Shown here piece by piece: positions 16,739 to 22,783 of a stretch of DNA of 34,227 bases; the stretch's first letter is position 1, and each line of letters begins with the position of its first letter. The notes below the pieces were generated by a model. That model saw nothing but the letters and a program-made list of their open reading frames with translations, ran no database searches and was not told the origin of the DNA. A program made the position numbers and the translations under genes. This DNA is from a virus. The stretch lies in the IMG/VR virus record IMGVR_UViG_3300043446_000313, positions 1 to 34,227 of that record, one strand, 5' to 3'.

Positions 16739-19074
16739 TGGATGACGTATTGGACATTGGTGACATTGATAGTGCCGTGGCAGATGCGCTTGGCACAAAA
16801 GCACCGCCATCGTCCACGAAAAACAGATTAGGTGTCATCACGATTACGGGAAGCAAAAACGAACCCGTTGAACCCGCATATAAAGAATTTGAAGATTTGA
16901 CTGCCGAGGATATTGATTCGGCTGTTAAAAACGCAATTGCTGCTACGCCGCCAAAAACAACCGTATCGGGTACGGTTGAAAAGTATTTACGCCAGTTTGG
17001 ACAGCAGGCTGCTGCGACCGCCGACGTTATGTATGGCGTTGTGCCTAGTGTTGTAGGTCTTGGGGCTTATACGTTGGCAAGGCCATTTACATCACCGGAA
17101 CAAGCGGCCAAAGTTCAAGAAACAGTGCAATCTGAATTGGACCGCCCATTTGGTAAAGCATTTGGCGTGACGGAAACCGCCGGGTATAAAGGCGAACCGA
17201 TCAGCAATGTAATGCAGTATGTCGGTCAAAATTTGGATAAAGGGGCCAATTGGATTTCCAAACAAACGGGAATGCCGGTATCCGATGTTCAAGCGTTGAT
17301 GAACGAAGTTTTGGCCGCTTCTCCAGGACTTAAAAACACAAAAACATATCAAGCTATTAAATCTGGAGTACAAGCTGCTGGTCAAAATGTTGGCGAAGCC
17401 GTAGGTCAGGCAACAGGCATTGTCAGGGGCCAGCCAACCCCTGCGCCTCGAATTGAACCTACCATTGGTGGCGTCCGTCCAGGCGCAGCACCGACCACAT
17501 TTGGCGCACAGACCGCAGGTGCGGCACAGCCAACCGTGCGCGATTTCAAGTCGGAAATCACCGGCATTGAAGGGGCGCGTGGGCAATATCCGCAGGTCAA
17601 ATTGTCCAAAACTCCTTCGGATGTTCCAGAACTTGAGCAGCAAACTAGGGCGCAAATTCTTAATGATGTAATGACAAATTCTGGTCGAAAGCCGGGAGGT
17701 CAGCTGCGAACTGGCGCGTTGACTGGAAACGAAAATACGCTGCGTAACGAACACGCAATGGCGCGTCTTGCTGGCGAAAAACAGACGCCAGAAAGCGAAG
17801 TGTTGCGTGAGCAGTTTGCTAACGAACAAACGGCTCTATCTGATTACGCCGAACAACGGGTAAAAAATACCGGCGCAAGCGATTTGCTGCTATCTGATGC
17901 AGAGCGTGGTGAGCGCATCAATTCAGCGTTTACCGGCAAAGAAGGGTTGACCGGCGTTCTTGATAAAGCAAAAAGCACGCTTTATGACAATGTGCGGAAC
18001 ACTGTTGGAAACAATCCGATTGGTTCAACCAATATTGATTCGTTGTTGCAAAACAAACAATTCCGCGCAGGGTTGGGCCTAAAAGGAAACGAAGGCGTTG
18101 CCCGTTCTGCCGAAGAACTTATCAAACTGGCAAAAACCGAAGGGTTTACAGATGAATTGGGCAACACTTATGCGCCGAATACTGTTAACGGATGGATTGC
18201 TGTTCAAAAATCGCTTAATCGCGAATGGTCGCCAAGCAATGCAGGCGTTATCAGGCAGTTGAATCAGGCGATTGAACGTGACATTGGCGCTGCTGGCGGA
18301 TTGCAGACGCTCAAACAGGCAGACAGCTTGCATCAAGCCGAACAGCAGTTGTTTGGATCAAAGGGCATCAAAGAACTGTTTGGCGAAATTGATCCTAATG
18401 GCGTCGAAAAAGGAACGCCGTTTGACAAGATTCTGCCAAAACTCAATACCATGCCAATCAACCAGTGGCGGCACGTTTACGGCACTGCTGAACGTATTGC
18501 TAGCGGTAAGCTGGTCGGACCGATTGACCCAAAAACTGGAATGCCGAAATGGACGGTTGATGTTCCAGAAGATTTGCGTGCTGCGGCGCAGTCTGCATTG
18601 CAGGAAATGCGCGGCGGGTTGGCGCGTGAGATTTATCAGGCTGGCGCTGGCAAAGCCGGTGAATGGAATGCCAATTCTGTCAATAAAGTATTGAACGCAA
18701 GGGGCGATAAAATTCGCGAGGCGTTTTCACCAGAAGAACAGCAGGCATTCCATAATTTGAACATTGCCGGTCACATGATGCCTGGAGTTCACGCTTATGA
18801 GGGCGCGGCTCAACAAGCGGCGCGTCTTGGTGGACTTAAAGCACGAATACCAGAAGCAGCGGCAGGATTGGGCGCAACTATTGGTGGCGGGTTGGCAGGA
18901 ATGCCGGGGGCTGGACTTGGCTCATTAGTTGGCGGTAAAGCCGGCACAAAGATTTCAGAAACGCTGACACGCAAAGCACTTGAAAACGCCGCAAACAAAC
19001 GCCGTCAAGAAATGCAATTAAATGCTCAAAAAGGCACGAATCCTATCAGCGGTATTGTGCCGCCCAACCCTTGA
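16738..19074 (+). CDS. DNA ejection/internal virion protein (third of three)
   Basis: 778 residues, close to P22 gp16 (609) in position but longer. The N-terminus is acidic with two copies of a DIDSAV element (about 9 and 60). Residues about 95-125 contain a moderately hydrophobic segment (VVPSVVGLGAYTLA). The long middle is helical, and a Gly-rich hydrophobic segment lies near 710-736. These ends could cross the host membrane. No lytic transglycosylase or protease motif is evident, so the cell-wall-opening step, if any, must come from elsewhere. Confidence 0.65.
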   Translation: MDDVLDIGDIDSAVADALGTKAPPSSTKNRLGVITITGSKNEPVEPAYKEFEDLTAEDIDSAVKNAIAATPPKTTVSGTVEKYLRQFGQQAAATADVMYGVVPSVVGLGAYTLARPFTSPEQAAKVQETVQSELDRPFGKAFGVTETAGYKGEPISNVMQYVGQNLDKGANWISKQTGMPVSDVQALMNEVLAASPGLKNTKTYQAIKSGVQAAGQNVGEAVGQATGIVRGQPTPAPRIEPTIGGVRPGAAPTTFGAQTAGAAQPTVRDFKSEITGIEGARGQYPQVKLSKTPSDVPELEQQTRAQILNDVMTNSGRKPGGQLRTGALTGNENTLRNEHAMARLAGEKQTPESEVLREQFANEQTALSDYAEQRVKNTGASDLLLSDAERGERINSAFTGKEGLTGVLDKAKSTLYDNVRNTVGNNPIGSTNIDSLLQNKQFRAGLGLKGNEGVARSAEELIKLAKTEGFTDELGNTYAPNTVNGWIAVQKSLNREWSPSNAGVIRQLNQAIERDIGAAGGLQTLKQADSLHQAEQQLFGSKGIKELFGEIDPNGVEKGTPFDKILPKLNTMPINQWRHVYGTAERIASGKLVGPIDPKTGMPKWTVDVPEDLRAAAQSALQEMRGGLAREIYQAGAGKAGEWNANSVNKVLNARGDKIREAFSPEEQQAFHNLNIAGHMMPGVHAYEGAAQQAARLGGLKARIPEAAAGLGATIGGGLAGMPGAGLGSLVGGKAGTKISETLTRKALENAANKRRQEMQLNAQKGTNPISGIVPPNP

Positions 19075-19084
19075 GATGGAAGAA

Positions 19085-19315
19085 ATGGCAGAAATTGATC
19101 CAGTTCGATACGGCGTCCTGTGGCAGAAGGTGCAGGACTACGAACGGCGTTTTGATGAAATGGGCCGCAAGATTGACCGTATGGAGGAACAGCTAGACAA
19201 GCTGGTGTCTATGGCTGACCGATCCAAAGGCGGGTTGTGGGTCGGTATGTCAATCGTTTCGGTATTCAGCACGATTGTCGGTTACATCATTCATGTTGTT
19301 TTAGGAGTGAAGTAA
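19085..19315 (+). CDS. Coiled-coil membrane protein, XhlA-like lysis accessory
   Basis: 76 residues. Residues about 10-45 form a heptad coiled coil (WQKVQDYERRFDEMGRKIDR). A single C-terminal membrane segment follows (GLWVGMSIVSVFSTIVGYII). This resembles haemolysin XhlA-type proteins that work with holins. ATG 19085 is preferred for its GGAAG just upstream; ATG 19076 in frame would add three residues. It lies in a tight three-gene lysis cluster with holin and endolysin. Confidence 0.7.
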   Translation: MAEIDPVRYGVLWQKVQDYERRFDEMGRKIDRMEEQLDKLVSMADRSKGGLWVGMSIVSVFSTIVGYIIHVVLGVK

Positions 19316-19479
19316 TGAAATTCGATATTATTTTCGGTCTGGTGCGTCACGTTCTGACGCTGGTAGGCGGTTATTACGTTTCCAAAGGTCAGATCGACCA
19401 GAGCAGCGTTGATACCGTGATCGGTGCGATTTCTGGGCTGGCTGGCGTTGCCTGGTCGGTCAAGCACAAGATTGGCTAA
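19315..19479 (+). CDS. Small holin
   Basis: 54 residues with two short membrane segments (about 5-22, LVRHVLTLVGGYYV, and about 35-48, VIGAISGLAGVAWS) joined by a polar loop and ended by a basic tail. The R-H-x-L-T-L-x-G-G and W-S-x-K pattern is that of small Pam3-gp28-type phage holins. GGAG lies 8 bases before the ATG, which overlaps the previous stop (TAATG). The endolysin starts in an overlap with its stop. Confidence 0.8.
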   Translation: MKFDIIFGLVRHVLTLVGGYYVSKGQIDQSSVDTVIGAISGLAGVAWSVKHKIG

Positions 19480-19907
19480 TGAACCTGTCGCCGCATTTCA
19501 CGCTTGATGAAATGACGGTGACGGATCACCGAGAGTTTGACAACACGCCGAACGATTCACAGATCGCCAATCTGCGACGTTTGGCGTTGTTTTTGGAACA
19601 GGTCAAAGTCGTTCTGTTGGGCCGTCCCATCATGGTCAACAGCGCATTCCGGTCTAAAGCCGTAAATGACGCCGTAGGCAGCAAGGACACCAGCCAACAT
19701 CGATTGGGGTGCGCTGCTGACATTCGGGTGCCTGGCATGACCCCTGACCAGGTAATCAGGGCGATCATGGGATCGGGCCTGCGATACGACCAGATCATTC
19801 GTGAATTCGACAGGTGGACGCATATTTCTGTCCCGAACATCGACGGCGACAAGCCCCGTTATCAGGCGCTCATCATCGACAAAACAGGGACAAGACCTTT
19901 CGTATAA
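19479..19907 (+). CDS. Endolysin, peptidase M15 family
   Basis: 142 residues. The zinc site SQHRLGCAAD (His74, Asp81) and a later WTHIS (His115) are the SxHxxGxAxD and WxHxS motifs of M15 peptidases that cut the peptide stem of peptidoglycan. The N-terminal NLSPHFTLDEM segment with S-A-F-R-S is also typical of the phage M15_3 group. There is no signal peptide or membrane anchor, so it should need the holin for release. It is the last gene of the rightward late block. Confidence 0.93.
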   Translation: MNLSPHFTLDEMTVTDHREFDNTPNDSQIANLRRLALFLEQVKVVLLGRPIMVNSAFRSKAVNDAVGSKDTSQHRLGCAADIRVPGMTPDQVIRAIMGSGLRYDQIIREFDRWTHISVPNIDGDKPRYQALIIDKTGTRPFV

Positions 19908-19910
19908 AAC

Positions 19911-19932
19911 CAGCCGCCCACGCAGGCGGCTG
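19911..19932. terminator. Hairpin between converging operons (first)
   Basis: CAGCCGCC pairs with GGCGGCTG around a 6-base loop, directly after the endolysin stop. There is no T-run on either strand, so it is a weak or factor-dependent terminator at best; it may also protect mRNA 3' ends. Confidence 0.5.
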
Positions 19933-19943
19933 ATTAGGGCAGA

Positions 19944-19965
19944 GGCGACCTTGATAACAGTCGCC
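19944..19965. terminator. Hairpin between converging operons (second)
   Basis: GGCGAC pairs with GTCGCC around a 10-base loop, 11 bases before the end of the minus-strand gene. With the hairpin at 19911-19932 it forms a structured gap between the late rightward and early leftward operons. No T-run. Confidence 0.4.
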
Positions 19966-19976
19966 CGTGCAGCATT

Positions 19977-20480
19977 TTATATTTTTACACGCGACCAATT
20001 GAAGTTCTCTCGCATCACTTCATCGTAGCTAAAGCGACGGCCAAAACAATCGCGTAGATAAACACGATCAGTGGACCACCCCTGTATCTCATCGTTGTAT
20101 AGGTACACTTTTGACGGGACGCTGATAGATTCACTTATAAACAATTGTCCCTTCGGTGTCACGCGCCATTTACCGCTACCCCGCAAGTTTGGGGCCGTAT
20201 TGATGGCCGATTCAATCAAACCCCAATGCTTCATCAGGCTATAGTTTTTTGCCCGGAGAATCCATTTTGGGGCTAGTTTTTGAACATTGACCCACCCGTC
20301 ATCCTTTGGGGCGCGGTTAATCCAAAGCAGGACCAAGGCACGGGCCTCCGTCATGCCTTGGGGGGCGATCTTGCCCCACCTTCCGCAGCACGGACAGTAC
20401 CCACCATCGTTCGCAATGGTCAAATCCCACTCGACCTTTATCTTTTCTAGATGCGCTTCAGCGCCACGGAAGAATCCCAT
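19977..20480 (-). CDS. Unknown protein with CPCC cluster
   Basis: 167 residues. A GGYCPCCGRWGK segment (Cys29, Cys31, Cys32) could bind one metal, though a second Cys pair is not evident. The middle (about 60-105) is helical and ends in GLIESAINTAPNLRGSGKWR, which resembles a winged-helix followed by a beta hairpin (WRVTPKGQLFI). I recall similar proteins annotated only as hypothetical in phages and bacteria. A perfect AGGAGG ribosome site lies upstream. Last gene of the leftward recombination operon. Confidence 0.65.
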   Translation of the reverse strand: MGFFRGAEAHLEKIKVEWDLTIANDGGYCPCCGRWGKIAPQGMTEARALVLLWINRAPKDDGWVNVQKLAPKWILRAKNYSLMKHWGLIESAINTAPNLRGSGKWRVTPKGQLFISESISVPSKVYLYNDEIQGWSTDRVYLRDCFGRRFSYDEVMRENFNWSRVKI

Positions 20481-20489
20481 AAATCCTCC

Positions 20490-20762
20490 TTAAAACGGCA
20501 GATCATCGTCAAGAACGTCGCTGATCGACTCACGGCGAGGCGCTACGTTGCCGTTAACCTGTTCGTCGCGTGGCTTGGGATCGTTGATGTAAGCCCACCC
20601 GTCCCAACCACCCTCGCGCAGCGGGATGTTGTCCAGCTTCAGCATGGGGCCGTTTTTGGTGTCGATGATCGACCCGACCTTTTGGTAACGCTTCTTTTCA
20701 ACACCCTGCGCGTTTTTGTAAAAACCCGTTACGGCGACCACTTCTTTCAGAATCTTGCTCAT
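20490..20762 (-). CDS. Small protein with SSB-like C-terminal tip
   Basis: 90 residues. The N-terminal 60 residues are beta-rich (KEVVAVTGFYKNAQGVEKKR, then YQKVGSIIDTKNGPMLKLD). After a flexible linker the protein ends DVLDDDLPF, which matches the acidic Asp-rich ...PF tip by which bacterial SSB recruits repair proteins. It lies directly after the exonuclease, whose start side it follows with a 4-base overlap, and in the same operon as the ERF annealase. A compact single-strand DNA-binding role is plausible, but no SSB family is recognisable with certainty. Confidence 0.65.
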   Translation of the reverse strand: MSKILKEVVAVTGFYKNAQGVEKKRYQKVGSIIDTKNGPMLKLDNIPLREGGWDGWAYINDPKPRDEQVNGNVAPRRESISDVLDDDLPF

Positions 20763-21382
20763 TCACTTACTCCAATTAGGTTCTTCAGCTTCTCAACTTT
20801 GTCGGCCAGTTCTGTCAGAAACTTGGCAACTTCCACTTCCATCTCACCGATCAACACGTTATCGCGTTCAATCCGTTTGACCCACAATTGCGCTCCGGCA
20901 GGCATCCGAGAGTCGAACGACACGAAGTCGCAGTATTCCCTGCCGGTACAAGCCATTTGCCACTGCATTTGCGCCAGGTACTTCGATGGGACTGATCCGT
21001 TAATCAGGGTTTCGATATGGGTGGCCGTATTCGGACATTTGATCTCGACCAACCCCGTAGCGCCCACTAGACCGTCCGGCGAGGCTCCAGCGTCGGGGAT
21101 GGATGGGTGGGCAATGAACCCCACCTCATCCACCATCACGCCGGTATGGGCCTCATATGCCGCCCGAGCGAACGGTTCCTGTTCCGTACCCCACTGCATG
21201 GCCGCATTGGTGAACGATTCGGCCTGTTTGCCGGTGATGCGCTCAACAATTAGCTGCGCCATGTAGTTGTCCCGGCTGGTGCTATAGCCCGATTTGGTAC
21301 GGGCCACAACATCCGACACGCGACTGGCCGTGACCTTACCTAGACGGGCGGCGAACCATTCGTCAGTGCGTTGCTCATCCAT
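20759..21382 (-). CDS. YqaJ-type exonuclease (lambda Exo-like)
   Basis: 207 residues with the PD-(D/E)XK nuclease core: GTEQEP (65-70), ASPDGL with Asp103 and VEIKCP with Glu113 and Lys115. The order and spacing fit the YqaJ viral recombinase/lambda exonuclease family, which digests the 5' strand of double-stranded ends for annealing by the partner. The partner is the ERF gene just upstream, overlapping by 8 bases. Met at 21382 is preferred (an upstream Met would extend far into the ERF gene). Confidence 0.9.
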   Translation of the reverse strand: MDEQRTDEWFAARLGKVTASRVSDVVARTKSGYSTSRDNYMAQLIVERITGKQAESFTNAAMQWGTEQEPFARAAYEAHTGVMVDEVGFIAHPSIPDAGASPDGLVGATGLVEIKCPNTATHIETLINGSVPSKYLAQMQWQMACTGREYCDFVSFDSRMPAGAQLWVKRIERDNVLIGEMEVEVAKFLTELADKVEKLKNLIGVSE

Positions 21383-21947
21383 TTGCCTTGTCCTTCTTGG
21401 CACGTTCAATGCGCGACTTCTTGGCGGCGATTACTCTGGCCTGGGCAGTCTGATCCTGACCGCAGGCAGCGATTGCTTTCTGGTAAATGCTCGCCAGTTC
21501 GTCGCTGGTCGCTGACGCTTCGATGGCCGACACCCAGTCCGTCACATCGACTGCCGGGGCTTTTCGGCTGGCAGCGTTGCCATCGTCATCTTCCGGCGCG
21601 ATCCCGCAAGCAGCCATGAGGCTGTAGCGTCGGGCATAGGTCAGGGCCGATCCGTAGCCCTGCGCGTCTTGCTTTGTGGCCGGAACGTGCAGCCGACCGC
21701 TGCTGATCGTCGCGCCCGATTCGTGCAGGAACACAGTCTCAACAATGACGCCGTTATCGCATTCGTGGCACTGCTGCGTCAGGGCGATGCCGTTGGCGTT
21801 GAGCGCATCGATGACCGCCTCAATGACCGCAGACAGGTCAGCGTATCGGCTGCGGAAATGCGGATTGGTCGAGGTCTTGAGGGCTGGTCCAAACGCTTTT
21901 TGGGCTTTGACCAGTGCCGTTGCGATTTTGCTGAAATCATTTTCCAT
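21375..21947 (-). CDS. erf: ERF-family single-strand annealing protein
   Basis: 190 residues. KTSTNPHFRSRYADLSAVIE (24-43) and the signature SALTYARRYSLMAACGIA with the acidic EDDDG tail mark the ERF superfamily annealases (P22 Erf). The C-terminal half is helical and variable. It anneals single strands made by the exonuclease of the following gene, for recombination and possibly circularisation of the genome after entry. GGAGAA lies 5 bases before the ATG. It overlaps micro-gene 21937-22044 at its start. Confidence 0.92.
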   Translation of the reverse strand: MENDFSKIATALVKAQKAFGPALKTSTNPHFRSRYADLSAVIEAVIDALNANGIALTQQCHECDNGVIVETVFLHESGATISSGRLHVPATKQDAQGYGSALTYARRYSLMAACGIAPEDDDGNAASRKAPAVDVTDWVSAIEASATSDELASIYQKAIAACGQDQTAQARVIAAKKSRIERAKKDKANG

Positions 21948-22044
21948 TGCGATTCTCCGAAGGAGGGGTCCAACCAGCTTTGCGCCATGTCACCGAAATG
22001 TCGGTGCGGCAGGCCGGGACGTATACAAAATCAGCACGGTTCAT
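21937..22044 (-). CDS. Micro-gene, 35 residues, conserved-looking phage peptide
   Basis: 35 residues: MNRADFVYVPACRTDISVTW followed by RKAGWTPPSENRNGK. The T-D-I/V-x-x-T-W-x-x-x-G-W-x-P-P-S-E pattern is one I recognise from short phage proteins. Its ATG overlaps the stop of the next micro-gene (ATGA). A longer reading of the same frame, to 22188 or 22233, is possible but its extra N-terminal part has unlikely composition and would run across two better small genes. Confidence 0.7.
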   Translation of the reverse strand: MNRADFVYVPACRTDISVTWRKAGWTPPSENRNGK

Positions 22045-22124
22045 AGGAGCATCCAAAGGCAAAGGATTCCGTAGAGGATCGGAAACGTGATGATCGTCGT
22101 TAATACTATTTGCCAGTTTTTCAT
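22041..22124 (-). CDS. Micro-gene, 27-residue single-pass membrane peptide
   Basis: 27 residues, almost all hydrophobic after a short polar start: MKNWQIVLTTIITFPILYGI then LCLWMLL. One membrane helix fills it. It is linked on both sides by 4-base ATGA overlaps with its neighbours, which is the strongest sign that it is translated. Function unknown; small membrane peptides in early phage operons can act on host membrane processes. Confidence 0.6.
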   Translation of the reverse strand: MKNWQIVLTTIITFPILYGILCLWMLL

Positions 22125-22204
22125 TCGTTTTCTTCCAGTTGTCTACGCCGTTCAAGATCAAGCTGCCATTCCCACTGATCGTTTTCATCGTTATCGTCCT
22201 CCAC
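22121..22204 (-). CDS. Micro-gene, 27-residue acidic peptide
   Basis: 27 residues from a GTG start: MEDDNDENDQWEWQLDLERR followed by RQLEENE. Strongly acidic first half and helical charged second half. GAGAGGG lies about 10 bases before the GTG, inside the end of the upstream gene, and its stop overlaps the next start (ATGA). Function unknown. Confidence 0.55.
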   Translation of the reverse strand: MEDDNDENDQWEWQLDLERRRQLEENE

Positions 22205-22379
22205 TGGTTCGATCCCTCTCTTGAATCAGACAATCACGAAACCCGTAGGCGTAGGCCAGAACCAAAATATCTTCCAGTTCGTGCGCAAGATTGTTATCGG
22301 CGTGATATTTGATTGTGTCTTTGATAAAGCGACGCATATCTTTTGCATCGGATTTGAATGTTTCATCGAATGCTGACAT
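22191..22379 (-). CDS. First gene of the leftward operon, unknown small protein
   Basis: 62 residues, helical and charged (DETFKSDAKDMRRFIKDTIK and an aromatic AYAYGFRDCL segment), with no motif I know. AGGAG lies 6 bases before the ATG. It follows the divergent control region directly, so it should be one of the earliest proteins made. It is not a CI- or N-like protein by sequence. Confidence 0.65.
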   Translation of the reverse strand: MSAFDETFKSDAKDMRRFIKDTIKYHADNNLAHELEDILVLAYAYGFRDCLIQERDRTSGGR

Positions 22380-22428
22380 TGCAGGCTCCTAAAAAGACCC
22401 CGTAGGGCATTTGCTGTTGACGGGTGCC

Positions 22429-22457
22429 AGATTAAGCCCCCTTTGCACCCATGTCAA
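22429..22457 (-). promoter_or_regulatory. Candidate leftward promoter (PL)
   Basis: On the minus strand a perfect TTGACA -35 (22457-22452) is followed, after 17 bases, by TAATCT (22434-22429), a partial -10 keeping the key T, A and final T. Transcription would start near 22422, about 45 bases before the first leftward gene. The direct repeats at 22434 and 22456 overlap it. Confidence 0.5.
22434..22447. promoter_or_regulatory. Candidate operator, direct repeat copy 1
   Basis: AAGCCCCCTTTGCA, matching the copy at 22456-22469 in 13 of 14 bases. The copies start 22 bp apart, close to two helical turns, so bound proteins would sit on the same face. It fills the spacer of the candidate leftward promoter. 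Likely target of the Cro-like protein. Confidence 0.5.
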
Positions 22458-22469
22458 GCCCTCTTTGCA
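22456..22469. promoter_or_regulatory. Candidate operator, direct repeat copy 2
   Basis: AAGCCCTCTTTGCA, 13 of 14 bases identical to the copy at 22434-22447. It overlaps the -35 of the candidate leftward promoter by two bases. Confidence 0.5.
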
Positions 22470-22485
22470 ACTTTTTTTACCACTA

Positions 22486-22497
22486 GACAAACTTGTC
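22486..22497. promoter_or_regulatory. Small palindrome before the Cro-like gene
   Basis: GACAA-AC-TTGTC, perfect 5-bp arms, centred 28 bp before the ATG of the Cro-like gene. A weak rightward promoter may overlap it (TAGACA at 22484-22489, but the -10 at 22507 is poor). It could be a second type of operator. Confidence 0.35.
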
Positions 22498-22519
22498 AAA
22501 TCTGGCTTACCTTTGGAGG

Positions 22520-22675
22520 ATGGACACCAAAACAGCGATTGAACGGGCCGGTTCCATTGCGGAACTGTCGAAAATGCTTGGGATCAGCCGTCAGGCTGTG
22601 TACCAATGGGGCGAGAAAGTCCCTGATAGTCGAGTGTGGCAGTTGAAGGTTCTCAAGCCCGACTGGTTCGTATAG
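22520..22675 (+). CDS. Cro-like repressor (P22 Cro/YdaS type)
   Basis: 51 residues: helix-turn-helix at about 13-31 (IAELSKMLGISRQAVYQWG) followed by VPDSRVWQLKVLKPDWF, the pattern of P22-Cro/YdaS-like regulators (usually 50-80 residues). It should bind the divergent region upstream and turn down early transcription. The ATG at 22520 is immediately preceded by GGAGG, too close for a normal ribosome site, so translation may be leaderless; TTG at 22493 would add nine residues but lacks a ribosome site. No CI partner gene is present on the other side of the switch. Confidence 0.8.
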   Translation: MDTKTAIERAGSIAELSKMLGISRQAVYQWGEKVPDSRVWQLKVLKPDWFV

Positions 22676-22681
22676 AATCAG

Positions 22682-22728
22682 TTGCCGGAACCAGGCTAGG
22701 TCGGACTAATTACCCGACCGAACGGCAA
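22682..22728 (+). other. Nested hairpin downstream of the Cro-like gene
   Basis: Outer arms TTGCCG/CGGCAA (22682-22687 and 22723-22728) enclose a perfect inner hairpin GGTCGG/CCGACC (22699-22704 and 22714-22719) with a 9-base loop. It starts 7 bases after the Cro-like stop. With the hairpin that follows, nearly all of the 108-base gap is foldable. No T-run follows. Confidence 0.5.
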
Positions 22729-22772
22729 ACCCCACTCAGCCCCGCCTGGATTCCACCTAATTTGAGTGGGGT
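22729..22772 (+). other. Second hairpin, overlapping the leader of the replication gene
   Basis: ACCCCACTCA (22729-22738) and TGAGTGGGGT (22763-22772) form a perfect 10-bp stem with a 24-base loop. The right arm ends one base before GAAGGGG, the ribosome site of the YdaU-like gene. Folding could limit translation of the replication protein, or the pair may be a DNA element such as an origin or a factor-dependent terminator. Confidence 0.55.
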
Positions 22773-22783
22773 AGAAGGGGCAT

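Noticed and set aside
17092-17829. 245-residue minus-strand frame in the third ejection gene
   Set aside because: Phe/Arg/Cys-rich composition and opposite to a well-supported late gene.
20451-21266. 271-residue plus-strand frame over the exonuclease region
   Set aside because: The minus-strand exonuclease and SSB-tip genes have clear motifs and ribosome sites; this frame has none.
21937-22233. Single 98- or 83-residue gene instead of three micro-genes
   Set aside because: Its first half has unlikely composition and crosses two short frames that are linked by ATGA overlaps and read as sensible peptides; kept only as an alternative.
22417-22422. Rightward promoter with TTGACG
   Set aside because: No -10-like hexamer 16-18 bases downstream.
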